Part shown: in pieces, positions 1 to 8,637 of the stretch
Layout: the number at the start of each line of letters is the position of its first letter
Numbering within the stretch: the stretch's first letter is position 1
Assembly: GCA_041396845.1 (NCBI GenBank)
Contig: JAWKXU010000003.1
Span: 372,001 to 436,000, forward strand
Direction of reading: 5' to 3'
Length of the DNA: 64,000 nucleotides
Source: JAWKXU01 sp020446465
GTDB lineage: Bacteria; Pseudomonadota; Alphaproteobacteria; Sphingomonadales; Sphingomonadaceae
The notes under the pieces: model-generated
Databases searched by the model: none
Told to the model about the DNA's origin: nothing
What the model saw: only the letters and a program-made list of their open reading frames with translations
Made by a program: the position numbers and the translations under genes

Positions 1-371
1 GCAGACTTGCGAGCTTCGTCAATCCGCGCATCGGCATCGGCCAGTTTCTTGTCGATACGTTTTTGCGCAGCAGCCAGCTTCTTTTCGGTCTTCGCAGCAG
101 CCTGCGCCTTGGCCTCGGCAACAAGGGCCTGTGCGGCGGCGCGATTTTCATTTTCGCGCTTGCGCCAGGCGTCCTCTTCCTCATCCGCTTTCGAACGGGC
201 TGCTTCGGCAGCCGCAAGGTCATCAGCGATCTGTTTGTCACGTAGGGCGACGGTGCTGGTGACCTTGGGGACCATTCCCCGACCAATGACGAAAAATACG
301 AAGCCGAAAATCACCAGCAACCAGAAAATCTGGCTGGAATATGTATCAGCAAGCTGGGCTATCTGTGGCAT
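1..371 (-). CDS. atpF: F0F1 ATP synthase subunit b' (partial, C-terminus outside window)
   Basis: This is the N-terminal 123 residues of a b-type peripheral stalk subunit of the proton-translocating ATP synthase. The protein opens MPQIAQLADTYSSQIFWLLV, has one membrane helix at about residues 13-33, and then a long charged, alanine-rich helix (ADEEEDAWRKRENENRAAAQ region) as expected for the stalk that joins F0 to F1. The MPQ...SQIFWLLV...GRGMVPK start and its place directly after atpE favour the b' form found in alphaproteobacteria and photosynthetic bacteria, where a second b gene normally follows; that gene would lie outside the window. The gene is 87 bases downstream of atpE and is probably in the same transcript. 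The reading frame has no stop up to the edge, so the lack of an end is a window effect and not a truncation. Confidence 0.9.
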   Translation of the reverse strand, partial: MPQIAQLADTYSSQIFWLLVIFGFVFFVIGRGMVPKVTSTVALRDKQIADDLAAAEAARSKADEEEDAWRKRENENRAAAQALVAEAKAQAAAKTEKKLAAAQKRIDKKLADADARIDEARKS

Positions 372-458
372 CGACGGTTTTCCGTTATGCAGTTGGGAAC
401 AAATTGCTGTTCAGCACGGGCCGACAATGCGTGTCGACCCCATGCAAAACAACCGGGT

Positions 459-686
459 TCAGGCAACGAAGATGAGGATCATCGCCACGACGAACGACAG
501 CAGACCGAGAAGTTCTGCAGCCGCGAAGCCGATGAACAGACGACCCTGCTGACCGTCAGCAGCACCGGGGTTACGCAGGGCGCTTTCAAGGAAAGAACCG
601 AAGACGTTACCCACGCCGATAGCAGCCATACCTGCACCGATAGCAGCAAGACCGGCACCGATCAGCTTTGCGCTTTCTGCTTCCAT
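459..686 (-). CDS. atpE: F0F1 ATP synthase subunit c
   Basis: The c subunit forms the proton-driven rotor ring in the inner membrane. The 75-residue product has the expected two-helix hairpin. Helix one is glycine/alanine-rich (GAGLAAIGAGMAAIGVG), the polar loop carries the conserved R-N-P (ALRNPGA), and helix two carries the essential carboxylate as glutamate in AAAELLGLLSF. Two in-frame ATG codons lie close together at the start. The second was chosen because the AAGGAG ribosome site is then about 8 bases away, whereas it is only 2 bases from the first. The length fits alphaproteobacterial c subunits. The gene sits between atpB and atpF' in the usual order. Confidence 0.95.
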   Translation of the reverse strand: MEAESAKLIGAGLAAIGAGMAAIGVGNVFGSFLESALRNPGAADGQQGRLFIGFAAAELLGLLSFVVAMILIFVA

Positions 687-731
687 TACCATAACTCCTT
701 TTTCTCAATAATCGCGTTAAGTAGATTGATA

Positions 732-1526
732 TTAGTGAAGATTTTCAGCGTCGTTGATGTAGAGCGCAGTCAACAACGCAAAAACATAAGCCTGAATGCC
801 AGCGACCAGCATTTCCAGCGCGCAGATACCGACCATCAGGATGAAACTTGGGATACCAATGCCGATACCATAGCCGACACCTGCATTCGTGCTGTCGATC
901 ACAAAGCTGGACAGCACCTCAAGCAGAACGTGGCCGGCCATCATTGCGACAAAGAGACGCAGGGCAAGACTGAAAGGGCGAACCAGGAAGGAGACAAGCT
1001 CAACTATCGGGATCAGCCAAAGCAGCCAGATCGGCGTGCCGTGCGGCACGAACAAGGAGAAGAAGTGGAAACCGTGCTTCCAGAAACCGACGATCAGGAC
1101 GATCGAGAACGAAAGGATCGCAAGAACGCCGGTAATGGTGAAGTGGCTCGTCGCGGTAAAGGGATGGACACCGACCATCGCCAGCGGAAGTGGCAAAAGC
1201 CCCAGAACATTGGCGAAAAGGATGAACATGAACAGCGAGAAGATATAGGGGACGTATTTGCGCCCTTCCTTGCCGATGTTCGCTTCGAGCAGATTATCGA
1301 TAAAGCCGGTCATGCTTTCGACCGCCATCTGCCAGCGACCAGGCACGAGTTCGCGCTTCATGCCACCTGCGACGAATATCCACAGCGCAACAGCCGCAAT
1401 GGCCATCCACAACGCACTGTTGGTGAATGCGATATTATACCCGGCGATTTCCCAGTGCTGCGAGCCAAACATCGGCTCGATGGCGAACTGGTGCATCGGA
1501 TCGACTTTACCCTGCTCGGCTGCCAC
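732..1526 (-). CDS. atpB: F0F1 ATP synthase subunit a
   Basis: Subunit a forms the two proton half-channels next to the c ring. The product is a polytopic membrane protein with the conserved stretch PFSLALRLFVAMMAGH, whose arginine (ALRLF) is the essential channel residue, and a C-terminal QAYVFALLTALYINDA typical of the family. An ATG further upstream (at 1580) would add 18 residues without homology character. A GTG at 1526 is preceded by AGGA six bases upstream and gives the start VAAEQGKVDPMHQF, which matches the usual sphingomonad N-terminus, so I prefer GTG (264 residues). The gene lies 78 bases after atpI and 45 bases before atpE. The choice of start is inference; the identity is not in doubt. 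Confidence 0.93.
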   Translation of the reverse strand: MAAEQGKVDPMHQFAIEPMFGSQHWEIAGYNIAFTNSALWMAIAAVALWIFVAGGMKRELVPGRWQMAVESMTGFIDNLLEANIGKEGRKYVPYIFSLFMFILFANVLGLLPLPLAMVGVHPFTATSHFTITGVLAILSFSIVLIVGFWKHGFHFFSLFVPHGTPIWLLWLIPIVELVSFLVRPFSLALRLFVAMMAGHVLLEVLSSFVIDSTNAGVGYGIGIGIPSFILMVGICALEMLVAGIQAYVFALLTALYINDAENLH

Positions 1527-1604
1527 GCGCGTTCCTGTCCATTCCGGCCCATCCGGGCCCCTCATACACGGCAGCGCCACTGCTATCCCCCGCGAAAAAC
1601 GGGG

Positions 1605-1922
1605 TCAATCAGGGCGCTTGTTCGCCATCCGGAAAATGTTCCTGAAGGCCACGATAATTCCGAGGAACATCATGACCAGCAGACCCCAGGGCGTTGTTTC
1701 CGCAAACCGGTCGATAACCCAACCGATCAGCGCACCGCCACCGATACCCCCCAGCAAATCAGCCAACACCCGATTGCCCATGCGATAGTTCGCATCTGCG
1801 CTCTGCACGTGTGGCCTGTTGCGTTCATCTTCCCGCTCGCGCGCGGCTTTCAGCCGCTGTTCGAGCGCGTCAATGCGCGCATCTTCGCCGATGAGTTCCC
1901 GTTCGGACGGTTTCTCGCTCAT
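1605..1922 (-). CDS. atpI: ATP synthase accessory protein AtpI/AtpZ type
   Basis: This is a small membrane protein that heads the F0 operon. Members of the family help c-ring assembly or may carry magnesium or calcium. The 105-residue product has a charged N-terminal half (ALEQRLKAAREREDERNRP) and two membrane helices (LLGGIGGGALIGWVIDRF and GLLVMMFLGIIVAFRNIF) with the glycine-rich GGIGGGALIGW and the FR-IFRM end seen in AtpI-like proteins. AGGAGG lies about 8 bases before the ATG. It is the first gene of the minus-strand atp run, so the operon promoter should lie in the 200 bases upstream. That stretch also contains a GC-rich hairpin (stem 1997-2001 with 2008-2012). Confidence 0.85.
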   Translation of the reverse strand: MSEKPSERELIGEDARIDALEQRLKAAREREDERNRPHVQSADANYRMGNRVLADLLGGIGGGALIGWVIDRFAETTPWGLLVMMFLGIIVAFRNIFRMANKRPD

Positions 1923-2060
1923 GCTTCACTCCTCCTGCGAAAGCGTTACTTACCAGAAGGCGTGCGACATGCACGGAAAACTGCCCGCCAAGGGCGCCGC
2001 CCCCTTAGGCGGGGGGTAATCGCGAGTCAACCGCGTGACAGGGCCATTTCGCAATTGCAC

Positions 2061-2100
2061 ATAAAAAATCCCCTGCATCGCACAGCGACACAAGGGATTT
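2061..2100 (-). terminator. Rho-independent terminator of the ydbH-ynbE-ydbL operon
   Basis: Read on the minus strand, AAATCCC (2100-2094) pairs with GGGATTT (2072-2066) around a 21-base loop, and a T-rich tail (TTTTAT) follows directly. It begins 26 bases after the ydbL stop codon. It lies before the atp operon start and would separate the two transcription units. Confidence 0.65.
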
Positions 2101-2126
2101 CCTTCAATATACGATTTTACTTTCGG

Positions 2127-2513
2127 TCAGGGACAACGGCTGTCGCGCACAGGCGGCGCGCTTGTCCGGGTCATCCAGCTACCGTCGGGCGCCTGATATT
2201 TCTCGCCAGCGACGGTTCGCAGAATGTTACGGCACCCGGCGACAAAAGCGACCTGATCGACAGTCACCGATTGCGTGCGCGCTTCCTGTGTATAAGCGGC
2301 CCGGCGCTTGATATTGATGTCGTCCACAATGGAGGAAACAGAGCCACCGCCGCTAACAACACCAAGGTATCCGTCGGGTTTTTCGCCAATCTGACCGGCT
2401 GAGCGGGCAGCAGCATAAGCCGGATCGCGCGCAGCCATCGCGCTGGCAGGCACGAACGCCACGGCCAGCAATGCCGCAAGGCCTAGAGAGCGGGAAACAC
2501 TATGCGCAACCAT
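2127..2513 (-). CDS. ydbL: YdbL family (DUF1318) periplasmic protein
   Basis: This is a 128-residue exported protein. A signal peptide is visible at the N-terminus (hydrophobic GLAALLAVAFVPASAMAARD, cleavage probably after AMA). The mature part has the family pattern of an IGEKPDGYLGVV segment, a VDDINIKRRAAY segment and a QVAFVAGCRNI segment; the rest has no catalytic motif I can name. It is the third gene of ydbH-ynbE-ydbL, and its ATG overlaps the stop of ynbE by one base. In Escherichia coli the same three genes are adjacent, and YdbH with YnbE forms an envelope-spanning lipid conduit that YdbL modulates. That role is transferred from the E. coli work and not shown by this sequence. Confidence 0.82.
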   Translation of the reverse strand: MVAHSVSRSLGLAALLAVAFVPASAMAARDPAYAAARSAGQIGEKPDGYLGVVSGGGSVSSIVDDINIKRRAAYTQEARTQSVTVDQVAFVAGCRNILRTVAGEKYQAPDGSWMTRTSAPPVRDSRCP

Positions 2514-2713
2514 CAGAAAATCTCCGAGTTTTCCTGGATCATATCCTGGACCCCTTTGTCCAGTTTATAGACAACTTCCTGTTTGATGTTGATGTTAAGC
2601 TCGATCACGATCGGTTTGTCCGGTGCAGAGACCGAAACACAACCCGAACAGGCAATCGCGCCCGACAGCAGCATCGTTGCGGCCCACCTCGTCCGCAGTT
2701 TCAACATCATCAT
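2513..2713 (-). CDS. ynbE: YnbE-like outer-membrane lipoprotein
   Basis: This is a 66-residue lipoprotein. The signal peptide ends in a lipobox with the probable lipidated cysteine in CSGCVSVSAP. After it comes the short family core: a PIVIELNINIKQEVVYK beta-strand segment and a DKGVQDMIQ helix. Length and order match E. coli YnbE, whose beta strand is thought to extend the beta groove of YdbH to the outer membrane. Four start codons (GTG then three ATG) stand in a row. The first ATG, overlapping the ydbH stop as TGATG, is taken here, with GGAAGG about 9 bases upstream. The start could be one or two codons later. Confidence 0.8.
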   Translation of the reverse strand: MMMLKLRTRWAATMLLSGAIACSGCVSVSAPDKPIVIELNINIKQEVVYKLDKGVQDMIQENSEIF

Positions 2714-5700
2714 CACTGTTGCCTTCCCTGAATAGCAGGCGTTGTTGCAGCAGCGTGATCAGTGGTCAATCCATGGGCGTTTTTCGCATTCCCACTGTGA
2801 CTGGACGCTGAACGGACTGCAGGTGCAGAAGTTTTGAGGTCAATCAGGCCAAGCGACACCGGATCGGCAACCAGCGTCGGATCGTAAAGCGACTTGAACG
2901 AACCGAACAGACTGAAGAACGGTGCACGAATGTTGAGAACAAACCTGATCGGCAGTTTGGCGACTTGCCGGGTCAGGAAATTCTTGCTGGCAAGTTGCCC
3001 CTGGCTCAGCCCGTCAAAGTTCACCCGCGTTATGATTTCGCCTGCCAGTGATCCATCCATATCGATTTGCATTGCCTTGTAATCGATGGACTTGAGCGCA
3101 TCGAATGCAAAATTGCCCATTGCGGACAAGTCCTTGTAAGTCAGTTCCCCGACATAGGAGATGTTCCCGCCCGGTGGACGGGATGTCAGCGCCCCGCCCT
3201 CGATCCGGCCACCATTTTCATCAAAAACAAGCGGCAGGCGACCGTCGAACTTTCCGGTCGCCATGATATTGCCAAGCTCCATCCGCTGCACGAACACTGC
3301 CGCATCAAGCCCACTGACAGACAGCGTGAAGTGGCGAACTTCCTCTGCCCCCAGCACCATTCGTGACGGTTCCAGATGCAACGTCCCATCCATGAACGGC
3401 CAATCCGCCCCCAGAACCTGAAACACGTAACCGGGTTGAATCTCGTAATTGAAAATGCCGTTTTCGACTTCGATCCCCGGATTGATGCTAGCAACGGTAA
3501 AGCTCTGGTTTGGTGCAGTGGTCAGCCCCAGCAGGTCGGTGAACCTGATTGCCCCTGACAGGCCGCGAACAGGGCCGAAAGCCGCAGCAAAATCGAACTT
3601 GTCCGTAGTGAACTTGCCTGTGCTGGTGACACCGTTCGCGTCCCATCCGATGTGACCATCGCCGGAAATCACCCCGTCGGCATTCGCAATGACACCCAGA
3701 GCGAGCGCAGTCAGCATATCAGGCTGAAGAGCAGTATCGAATCGAATGCCCGGCACCCGCAAGTCTGCATTTCCCGCGCCAGAGTTGAGGTCATGGCGAA
3801 TCGCAACATCCAGCACAGACCGCCCGGACCTGGGTTCAACTATCGGAGCGTTGGCCGTTACAATGCCGTCCAGCAGGGAGAGTGTTGCGCCTTGCGCCTG
3901 CATCGGTTCAAACCGGTCAAGCGTTTCCCGATCCTCAGCACGGAAAGACACGTCCCGAAGGCTGAGTTGCCCGTTCGCATATTCCCATGCGCCTGCCGCC
4001 TCGCGCACATCTATCGGCACCTGATACAGGCTGAAGTCCGCGCCTGAAAAGCGGCCAGTCAGACCTTGCCGCACGGTTCCGCGAAGGTCCGCCAGTTTGA
4101 AATGCGTTGCCGTTTCAGCCGGGCCGAGTGTCACATCAAGATCACGCGCAGCCACAATCCCAGGCCATGAAAAGCCCATTGCGCCGCTGCGAATGGCAAG
4201 CGGGCTTCCGCCGATACTGCCGACAAGATCAAGCCCCGGCGTGCCCGCAGCCATGCGAAAACCATTCTTGTCACTACGCACGATGGCTTCGCCTCGCGGA
4301 GGGCAGAGCTGCAATCTGCGACGATCGAGTGTCAGGCCGGACAGAACCAGTTTGTCAAAACCGATGTCCAGACACTTACGCCATAACGATAGTCCGCCAT
4401 TCGCTGTCCAGTTGCCATCAATCGGCACGACAAGCCCATCGGCAAATCCGCCCGGCAAGGCCCCGCTTGCATGGACAGCACCGGCAAAGCCGATATTGCC
4501 ATCGGGCAGGCGCATCGCGACAAACTCTGGCAAGCGCAACGCGCCGCCGCCTGCCCGGTATTCGGCCATCATCCCACGAAAAGTCACGCGCCCGTCCGGC
4601 TCACGCTGAATGCGTCCGTTGATCGCAGGCAGCCCCAACCCTCCAGTCGTGAAATTACCCGAAAGGCTGGTGGGCCGATTCGCCAATGATGCAAACTGAA
4701 GCCGCGAGATGCTGACGAGGGATGCCCCTGTCCCACCGCGCAACGTCGCTTGCGGCATGATGACCGAAAGCCCATCGGGCGTCTTGCGAATAGTCGTCTG
4801 GCCAGCAAAGGTGCTGCCGCGTCCTTCGCGCTCCAGTCCTTGTCGTATGCGTTCAATCATGGGCGCAAGCAAAGTATCTTCGCTCGATTTTTCCATAGCG
4901 CGAAGGCTTGCCGCCAGATTGTCCCCCAGCCTGACGCCATTGCCCTGCCAGTCAGCTTCCCATTCCAGTCGTGTGAGGCCATTGCGCCCGCGCACACTGC
5001 CCTTGCCGGTCAGCAACGCAACTTGCGCCGGGCCGGACTGCACACCGCGCACCACTGCATCATAGCGTGCGGTCAGCGCCCCCTTGCGCCATGTGGCGTT
5101 GGCGCTTGCCTGAAGCCCGGCAGCAGCAAGGCTATCGTATGCCAGACTTCCAGAGCCGCCTTTCAGTGTTGCCTCTAAGCTATCGAGTTTTCGCCCGCCG
5201 GTGACACCAAGATCAAAACCGGCATCCTTCGCCAATACTCCCTGCGTCGGGCAGGACAGGGTTCCAAGCCGCAACGGGCCTGAAAATTGCGGCTGGTGTC
5301 CGGACACGGAAACTTCGCCATAAAGCGTTGCCCGACCCACCTTGCAACCGTGACCCAGCAATTGCGGCGCATTGGCGGCCAAAATGCCCTTGAACCCGTT
5401 TTGCAGATTGCCGCTACCCTCCGCCTTCAAGCCGATCGGGCCGAAATCAGTTGTCAGGAGGCCGCGCCCATCAACAAGTTGCAGGTCCATATCGGGCAAA
5501 GTAGGCGGCTCTGAACTGGACTGATCGAAAAGCAGCGGGTCCAGCGTGCCGAAACTCAGCGCGCCCTTGTGGAAAGTGCCATATATCCGTGGCCGTAACA
5601 GCGCGACGCGGGATATTGCAGGTATGCCCAGACGCCAGCGGATAGTAATTGCCACCCGTTCAATCGTGGCATCGGGGCTTTGCTTGTCGCCAATCACGAC

Positions 5701-5955
5701 ATCGCGCAAAACCTGTTCCTGCGGCCCCACAGATTCAATCTTGTATGTCGCCGGGATGCCATAACTCGCCAATTGGGACGCAACGATGTTGTCAGCGATG
5801 CGCTCACGCGAAAGCCACGCAACAAGCGCCAACAGACCCAGTACGATGGCGAGCGCGAGAATGGCCTTGCGCCAGAACGAACCGGGCGAAGGATAAGCAG
5901 CGACATCGCCAGCGGCGGCATCCTGCTCTTCAATCGCTTCGTCCTGCTGTTCCAT
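2713..5955 (-). CDS. ydbH: YdbH family AsmA-like intermembrane lipid-transport protein
   Basis: This is a large inner-membrane-anchored periplasmic protein of about 1080 residues. One membrane helix lies near residues 30-50 (KAILALAIVLGLLALVAWL). The remainder is a long run of repeated beta-strand segments without low-complexity regions, and the C-terminal third carries the dicarboxylate-transport/YdbH signature area (IRFTDLLGL, GGRIEGGALT, and a PVSLGLIDLKTS end). In E. coli YdbH is one of the redundant AsmA-like phospholipid transporters, with TamB and YhdP. The second of two adjacent ATG codons was chosen because GGGAG is then about 4 bases away. The next gene, ynbE, overlaps its stop codon. 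It is divergent from radC, with 79 bases between the starts. Confidence 0.85.
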   Translation of the reverse strand: MEQQDEAIEEQDAAAGDVAAYPSPGSFWRKAILALAIVLGLLALVAWLSRERIADNIVASQLASYGIPATYKIESVGPQEQVLRDVVIGDKQSPDATIERVAITIRWRLGIPAISRVALLRPRIYGTFHKGALSFGTLDPLLFDQSSSEPPTLPDMDLQLVDGRGLLTTDFGPIGLKAEGSGNLQNGFKGILAANAPQLLGHGCKVGRATLYGEVSVSGHQPQFSGPLRLGTLSCPTQGVLAKDAGFDLGVTGGRKLDSLEATLKGGSGSLAYDSLAAAGLQASANATWRKGALTARYDAVVRGVQSGPAQVALLTGKGSVRGRNGLTRLEWEADWQGNGVRLGDNLAASLRAMEKSSEDTLLAPMIERIRQGLEREGRGSTFAGQTTIRKTPDGLSVIMPQATLRGGTGASLVSISRLQFASLANRPTSLSGNFTTGGLGLPAINGRIQREPDGRVTFRGMMAEYRAGGGALRLPEFVAMRLPDGNIGFAGAVHASGALPGGFADGLVVPIDGNWTANGGLSLWRKCLDIGFDKLVLSGLTLDRRRLQLCPPRGEAIVRSDKNGFRMAAGTPGLDLVGSIGGSPLAIRSGAMGFSWPGIVAARDLDVTLGPAETATHFKLADLRGTVRQGLTGRFSGADFSLYQVPIDVREAAGAWEYANGQLSLRDVSFRAEDRETLDRFEPMQAQGATLSLLDGIVTANAPIVEPRSGRSVLDVAIRHDLNSGAGNADLRVPGIRFDTALQPDMLTALALGVIANADGVISGDGHIGWDANGVTSTGKFTTDKFDFAAAFGPVRGLSGAIRFTDLLGLTTAPNQSFTVASINPGIEVENGIFNYEIQPGYVFQVLGADWPFMDGTLHLEPSRMVLGAEEVRHFTLSVSGLDAAVFVQRMELGNIMATGKFDGRLPLVFDENGGRIEGGALTSRPPGGNISYVGELTYKDLSAMGNFAFDALKSIDYKAMQIDMDGSLAGEIITRVNFDGLSQGQLASKNFLTRQVAKLPIRFVLNIRAPFFSLFGSFKSLYDPTLVADPVSLGLIDLKTSAPAVRSASSHSGNAKNAHGLTTDHAAATTPAIQGRQQ

Positions 5956-6034
5956 CATGCTCCCACTTGCGCCCGGACCATTGCAAAGGCAATGCGTTAG
6001 ACAACGAACGCACAATCTTCCGGGAAGTTGCCAC

Positions 6035-6778
6035 TTGGCAGACGACACCTCTCAGAAACCTGAACAGGACCAGCTTCCGGGCCTTGCCACGAAAGCAACC
6101 GCAACGCAGCCGGACAGCGCCGGCCATCGCGCACGCTTGCGCAAACGCCTGCTGGATGGCGGATCAGGCGCATTGGCGGACCATGAAATCGTGGAATACT
6201 TGCTGATGACGGCCATTCCACGGCGCGACGTAAAACCGCTCGCCCATTCCTTGATGAAACGCTTTGGCAGCCTGCCCGGAATCTTCAATGCTGACCGCAA
6301 GGCGCTCGAAAATCATGTCGGGATGGGTGAAACGAGCGCAGCCGCGCTCAAGATCGTGGCACTGGCAGCACGCCGGATGGCCCAGCAGGAAGTGCGCGAA
6401 AAGCCTGTTCTGGGCAGTTGGCAAGCGCTGATCGATTATCTCCATATCGATATGGCCCACCTTACCGTGGAACGGGTCCGCGTGCTCTATCTCAATGCCC
6501 AGAATGTCCTTATTCACGATGAACACGTTGGCGATGGGTCACTGGACGAAGCCGCGATCCACCCGCGCGAAGTAATCCGCCGGGGGCTGGAACTGGGCGC
6601 TGCGGCGCTGATACTGGTCCACAACCATCCTTCCGGTTCCCCGCAGCCCAGCCGCGCCGATACCCAGATCACCAATCGCATTGCAGAAGCAGGCCGGTTG
6701 ATGGGCATCACAGTGCACGATCACATCATCATCGGACGCGAAGGATACGTGTCGTTACGGGCCAAGGGCTTGATCTGA
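6035..6778 (+). CDS. radC: RadC family JAB/MPN protein
   Basis: This is a 247-residue protein of the RadC (UPF0758) family. An N-terminal helix-hairpin-helix-like part (GHRARLRKRLL...LPGIFNADRKALENHVGMG) is followed by a JAB/MPN metalloprotease-like domain with the metal motif HNHPSGSPQPSRAD. The family was named for a presumed role in recombinational repair, which was later questioned, so the real role is unknown. No good ATG is near the conserved start. A TTG at 6035 gives ADDTSQKPEQDQ after the initiator, and GGGAAG lies about 7 bases before it. I prefer it over the ATG at 5957, which would overlap the start of the divergent ydbH and add 26 unlikely residues. Confidence 0.85.
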   Translation: MADDTSQKPEQDQLPGLATKATATQPDSAGHRARLRKRLLDGGSGALADHEIVEYLLMTAIPRRDVKPLAHSLMKRFGSLPGIFNADRKALENHVGMGETSAAALKIVALAARRMAQQEVREKPVLGSWQALIDYLHIDMAHLTVERVRVLYLNAQNVLIHDEHVGDGSLDEAAIHPREVIRRGLELGAAALILVHNHPSGSPQPSRADTQITNRIAEAGRLMGITVHDHIIIGREGYVSLRAKGLI

Positions 6779-6866
6779 AGCGCCCCGCCTCGTAGCGGCG
6801 CGGGCAACCGCCACCGAATCTGTGCGCGATACGAACAACCACATCAATTTGCTTTCGGAGTTAAAC

Positions 6867-8177
6867 ATGGTCCCCCGTTACGCCCGCCCCGCCATGACAG
6901 CGATCTGGGAGCCTGAAGCGAAGTTCCGCATCTGGTTCGAAATCGAAGCACACGCCACGCAAAAGCTGGGCGAACTTGGTGTCGTACCGGAAAGCGCCGC
7001 AAAGGCGCTGTGGGACTGGTGGGCAACCAACCCGAAAATCGACGTCGAGGCAATCGACGCGATCGAGGCCGTAACCAAGCATGACGTTATCGCCTTTCTC
7101 ACCTGGGTTGCCGAACAAGTAGGCGATGAAGCGCGGTTCATGCATCAGGGCATGACCAGCTCCGACGTTCTCGATACGACGCTTGCCGTTCAGCTTGCGC
7201 GGGCGAGCGATATTCTCCTTGCTGATCTTGACGATCTGCTCGCGGCAATCAAACGCCGCGCGCAAGAGCATAAATACACCCCGACAATTGGCCGCAGCCA
7301 CGGCATTCATGCCGAACCGACCACTTTCGGGCTGAAGCTGGCGCAAGCCTATGCGGAGTTTTCGCGCTGTCGCACGCGGCTCGTCGCAGCCCGCGCAGAA
7401 ATCGCCACATGCGCCATTTCCGGCGCGGTCGGCACATTCGCCAATATCAACCCGGCGGTTGAAGAATACGTGGCGGAAAAACTGGGGCTGGAGCCGGAAC
7501 CAGTGTCCACACAGGTTATCCCGCGTGATCGCCACGCGATGTTCTTTTCCACGCTCGCGGTCATCGCCAGTTCGATGGAGCGCCTTGCAGTCGAAATTCG
7601 CCATTTGCAGCGGACCGAAGTGCTGGAAGCGGAAGAATACTTCTCGCCGGGGCAAAAGGGTTCAAGCGCCATGCCGCACAAGCGCAACCCTGTCCTGACC
7701 GAAAATCTTACCGGGCAGGCTCGCATCATCCGTGGATACGCCGTGCCAGCGCTTGAAAACGTGGCCCTGTGGCATGAGCGCGACATTTCGCACTCTTCTG
7801 TGGAACGCTATATCGGCCCCGATGCGACCATCGCTCTCGACTTCTCGCTCGCCCGGCTGACAGGGGTGGTCGACAAGCTGCTCATTTATCCTGAACGGAT
7901 GCAGAAAAACCTCGACCGGATGGGCGGGCTGATCCACTCCCAACGCGTGCTGCTGGCCCTGACACAGGCCGGGGTCAGCCGTGAGGATGCCTATCGCCTC
8001 GTCCAGCGCAATGCCATGAAAGTGTGGGAATCCGACGGTGCGCTGTCGTTGCTCGATCTTCTCAAACAGGATGAAGAAGTTTCTGCCGCCCTGTCAGATG
8101 CTGAACTGGAAGCGCGCTTCGACCTCGATTATCACTTCGCGCAGGTCGATCACATCTTCGCCCGCGTGTTTGGCTGA
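6867..8177 (+). CDS. purB: Adenylosuccinate lyase
   Basis: This enzyme cleaves adenylosuccinate to AMP and fumarate, and SAICAR to AICAR, in purine synthesis. The 436-residue product belongs to the fumarase/aspartase superfamily. The signature loop is GSSAMPHKRNPV (about residues 260-271), and HATTF-type substrate residues are replaced here by the usual PurB GRSHGIHAEPTTFG (catalytic histidine area) and TSSDVLDT. An earlier ATG at 6822 is in frame, but the one at 6867 has CGGAG six bases upstream and gives the usual MVPRYARPAMTAIWEPE start. It stands alone on the plus strand after radC. Confidence 0.96.
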   Translation: MVPRYARPAMTAIWEPEAKFRIWFEIEAHATQKLGELGVVPESAAKALWDWWATNPKIDVEAIDAIEAVTKHDVIAFLTWVAEQVGDEARFMHQGMTSSDVLDTTLAVQLARASDILLADLDDLLAAIKRRAQEHKYTPTIGRSHGIHAEPTTFGLKLAQAYAEFSRCRTRLVAARAEIATCAISGAVGTFANINPAVEEYVAEKLGLEPEPVSTQVIPRDRHAMFFSTLAVIASSMERLAVEIRHLQRTEVLEAEEYFSPGQKGSSAMPHKRNPVLTENLTGQARIIRGYAVPALENVALWHERDISHSSVERYIGPDATIALDFSLARLTGVVDKLLIYPERMQKNLDRMGGLIHSQRVLLALTQAGVSREDAYRLVQRNAMKVWESDGALSLLDLLKQDEEVSAALSDAELEARFDLDYHFAQVDHIFARVFG

Positions 8178-8274
8178 TCTGTAACGGCCAAGACTTCCCT
8201 TGCCCGGTCAGGCAGCCTAGTATCGCGAGCTGACGCGGCATCAAGCCGGCGCGAGTTACGAGGAGGACACAACA

Positions 8275-8637
8275 ATGCAAATCATCCGGGCGGTCATCTG
8301 GATCGTGATATTTGCTATCCTGCTGGTCTTCACAGCCAACAACTGGCGCCCTGTGGAGGTAAAGGTCTGGGAAGGCCTGATACTCGAAACAAAGACGCCG
8401 GCGCTCGTTATCGTGGCGTTCCTTCTCGGCCTTGTGCCGATGTGGCTGATCCATCGTGGCCGCACATGGCAGCTTAACCGCCGTATCAACGGATTGGAAA
8501 GTGCAGCGCGCAGTGCTGCGGCAAGCCTGGCGCGTGCATCGGAAGAAGCACAGGCGGCGGCTGCCATTGAGGCTGCACAATCCGCCCCTTCCGAATCTGC
8601 CGAAGATTCAGAACCCGGAACTGAAAGCAAAGCATGA
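8275..8637 (+). CDS. LapA-domain (DUF1049) membrane protein
   Basis: This is a 120-residue inner-membrane protein with two membrane helices, at about residues 4-22 (IRAVIWIVIFAILLVFT) and 43-60 (ALVIVAFLLGLVPMWLI). A cytoplasmic helical tail rich in alanine, serine and glutamate follows. This is the layout of LapA-domain proteins; in E. coli LapA works with LapB in controlling lipopolysaccharide assembly. No lapB is next to it here, so that role is only a family inference. A strong GAGGAGG lies before the ATG. The stop overlaps the pyrF start by four bases, so the two are translationally coupled. Confidence 0.8.
   Translation: MQIIRAVIWIVIFAILLVFTANNWRPVEVKVWEGLILETKTPALVIVAFLLGLVPMWLIHRGRTWQLNRRINGLESAARSAAASLARASEEAQAAAAIEAAQSAPSESAEDSEPGTESKA

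Noticed and set aside
387..2402. A 671-codon plus-strand open frame across the atp operon
   Set aside because: It is antisense to atpE, atpB, atpI and part of ydbL, which have clear homology and ribosome sites. Its composition is rich in H, D, R and Q, as expected for a shadow frame in GC-rich DNA.
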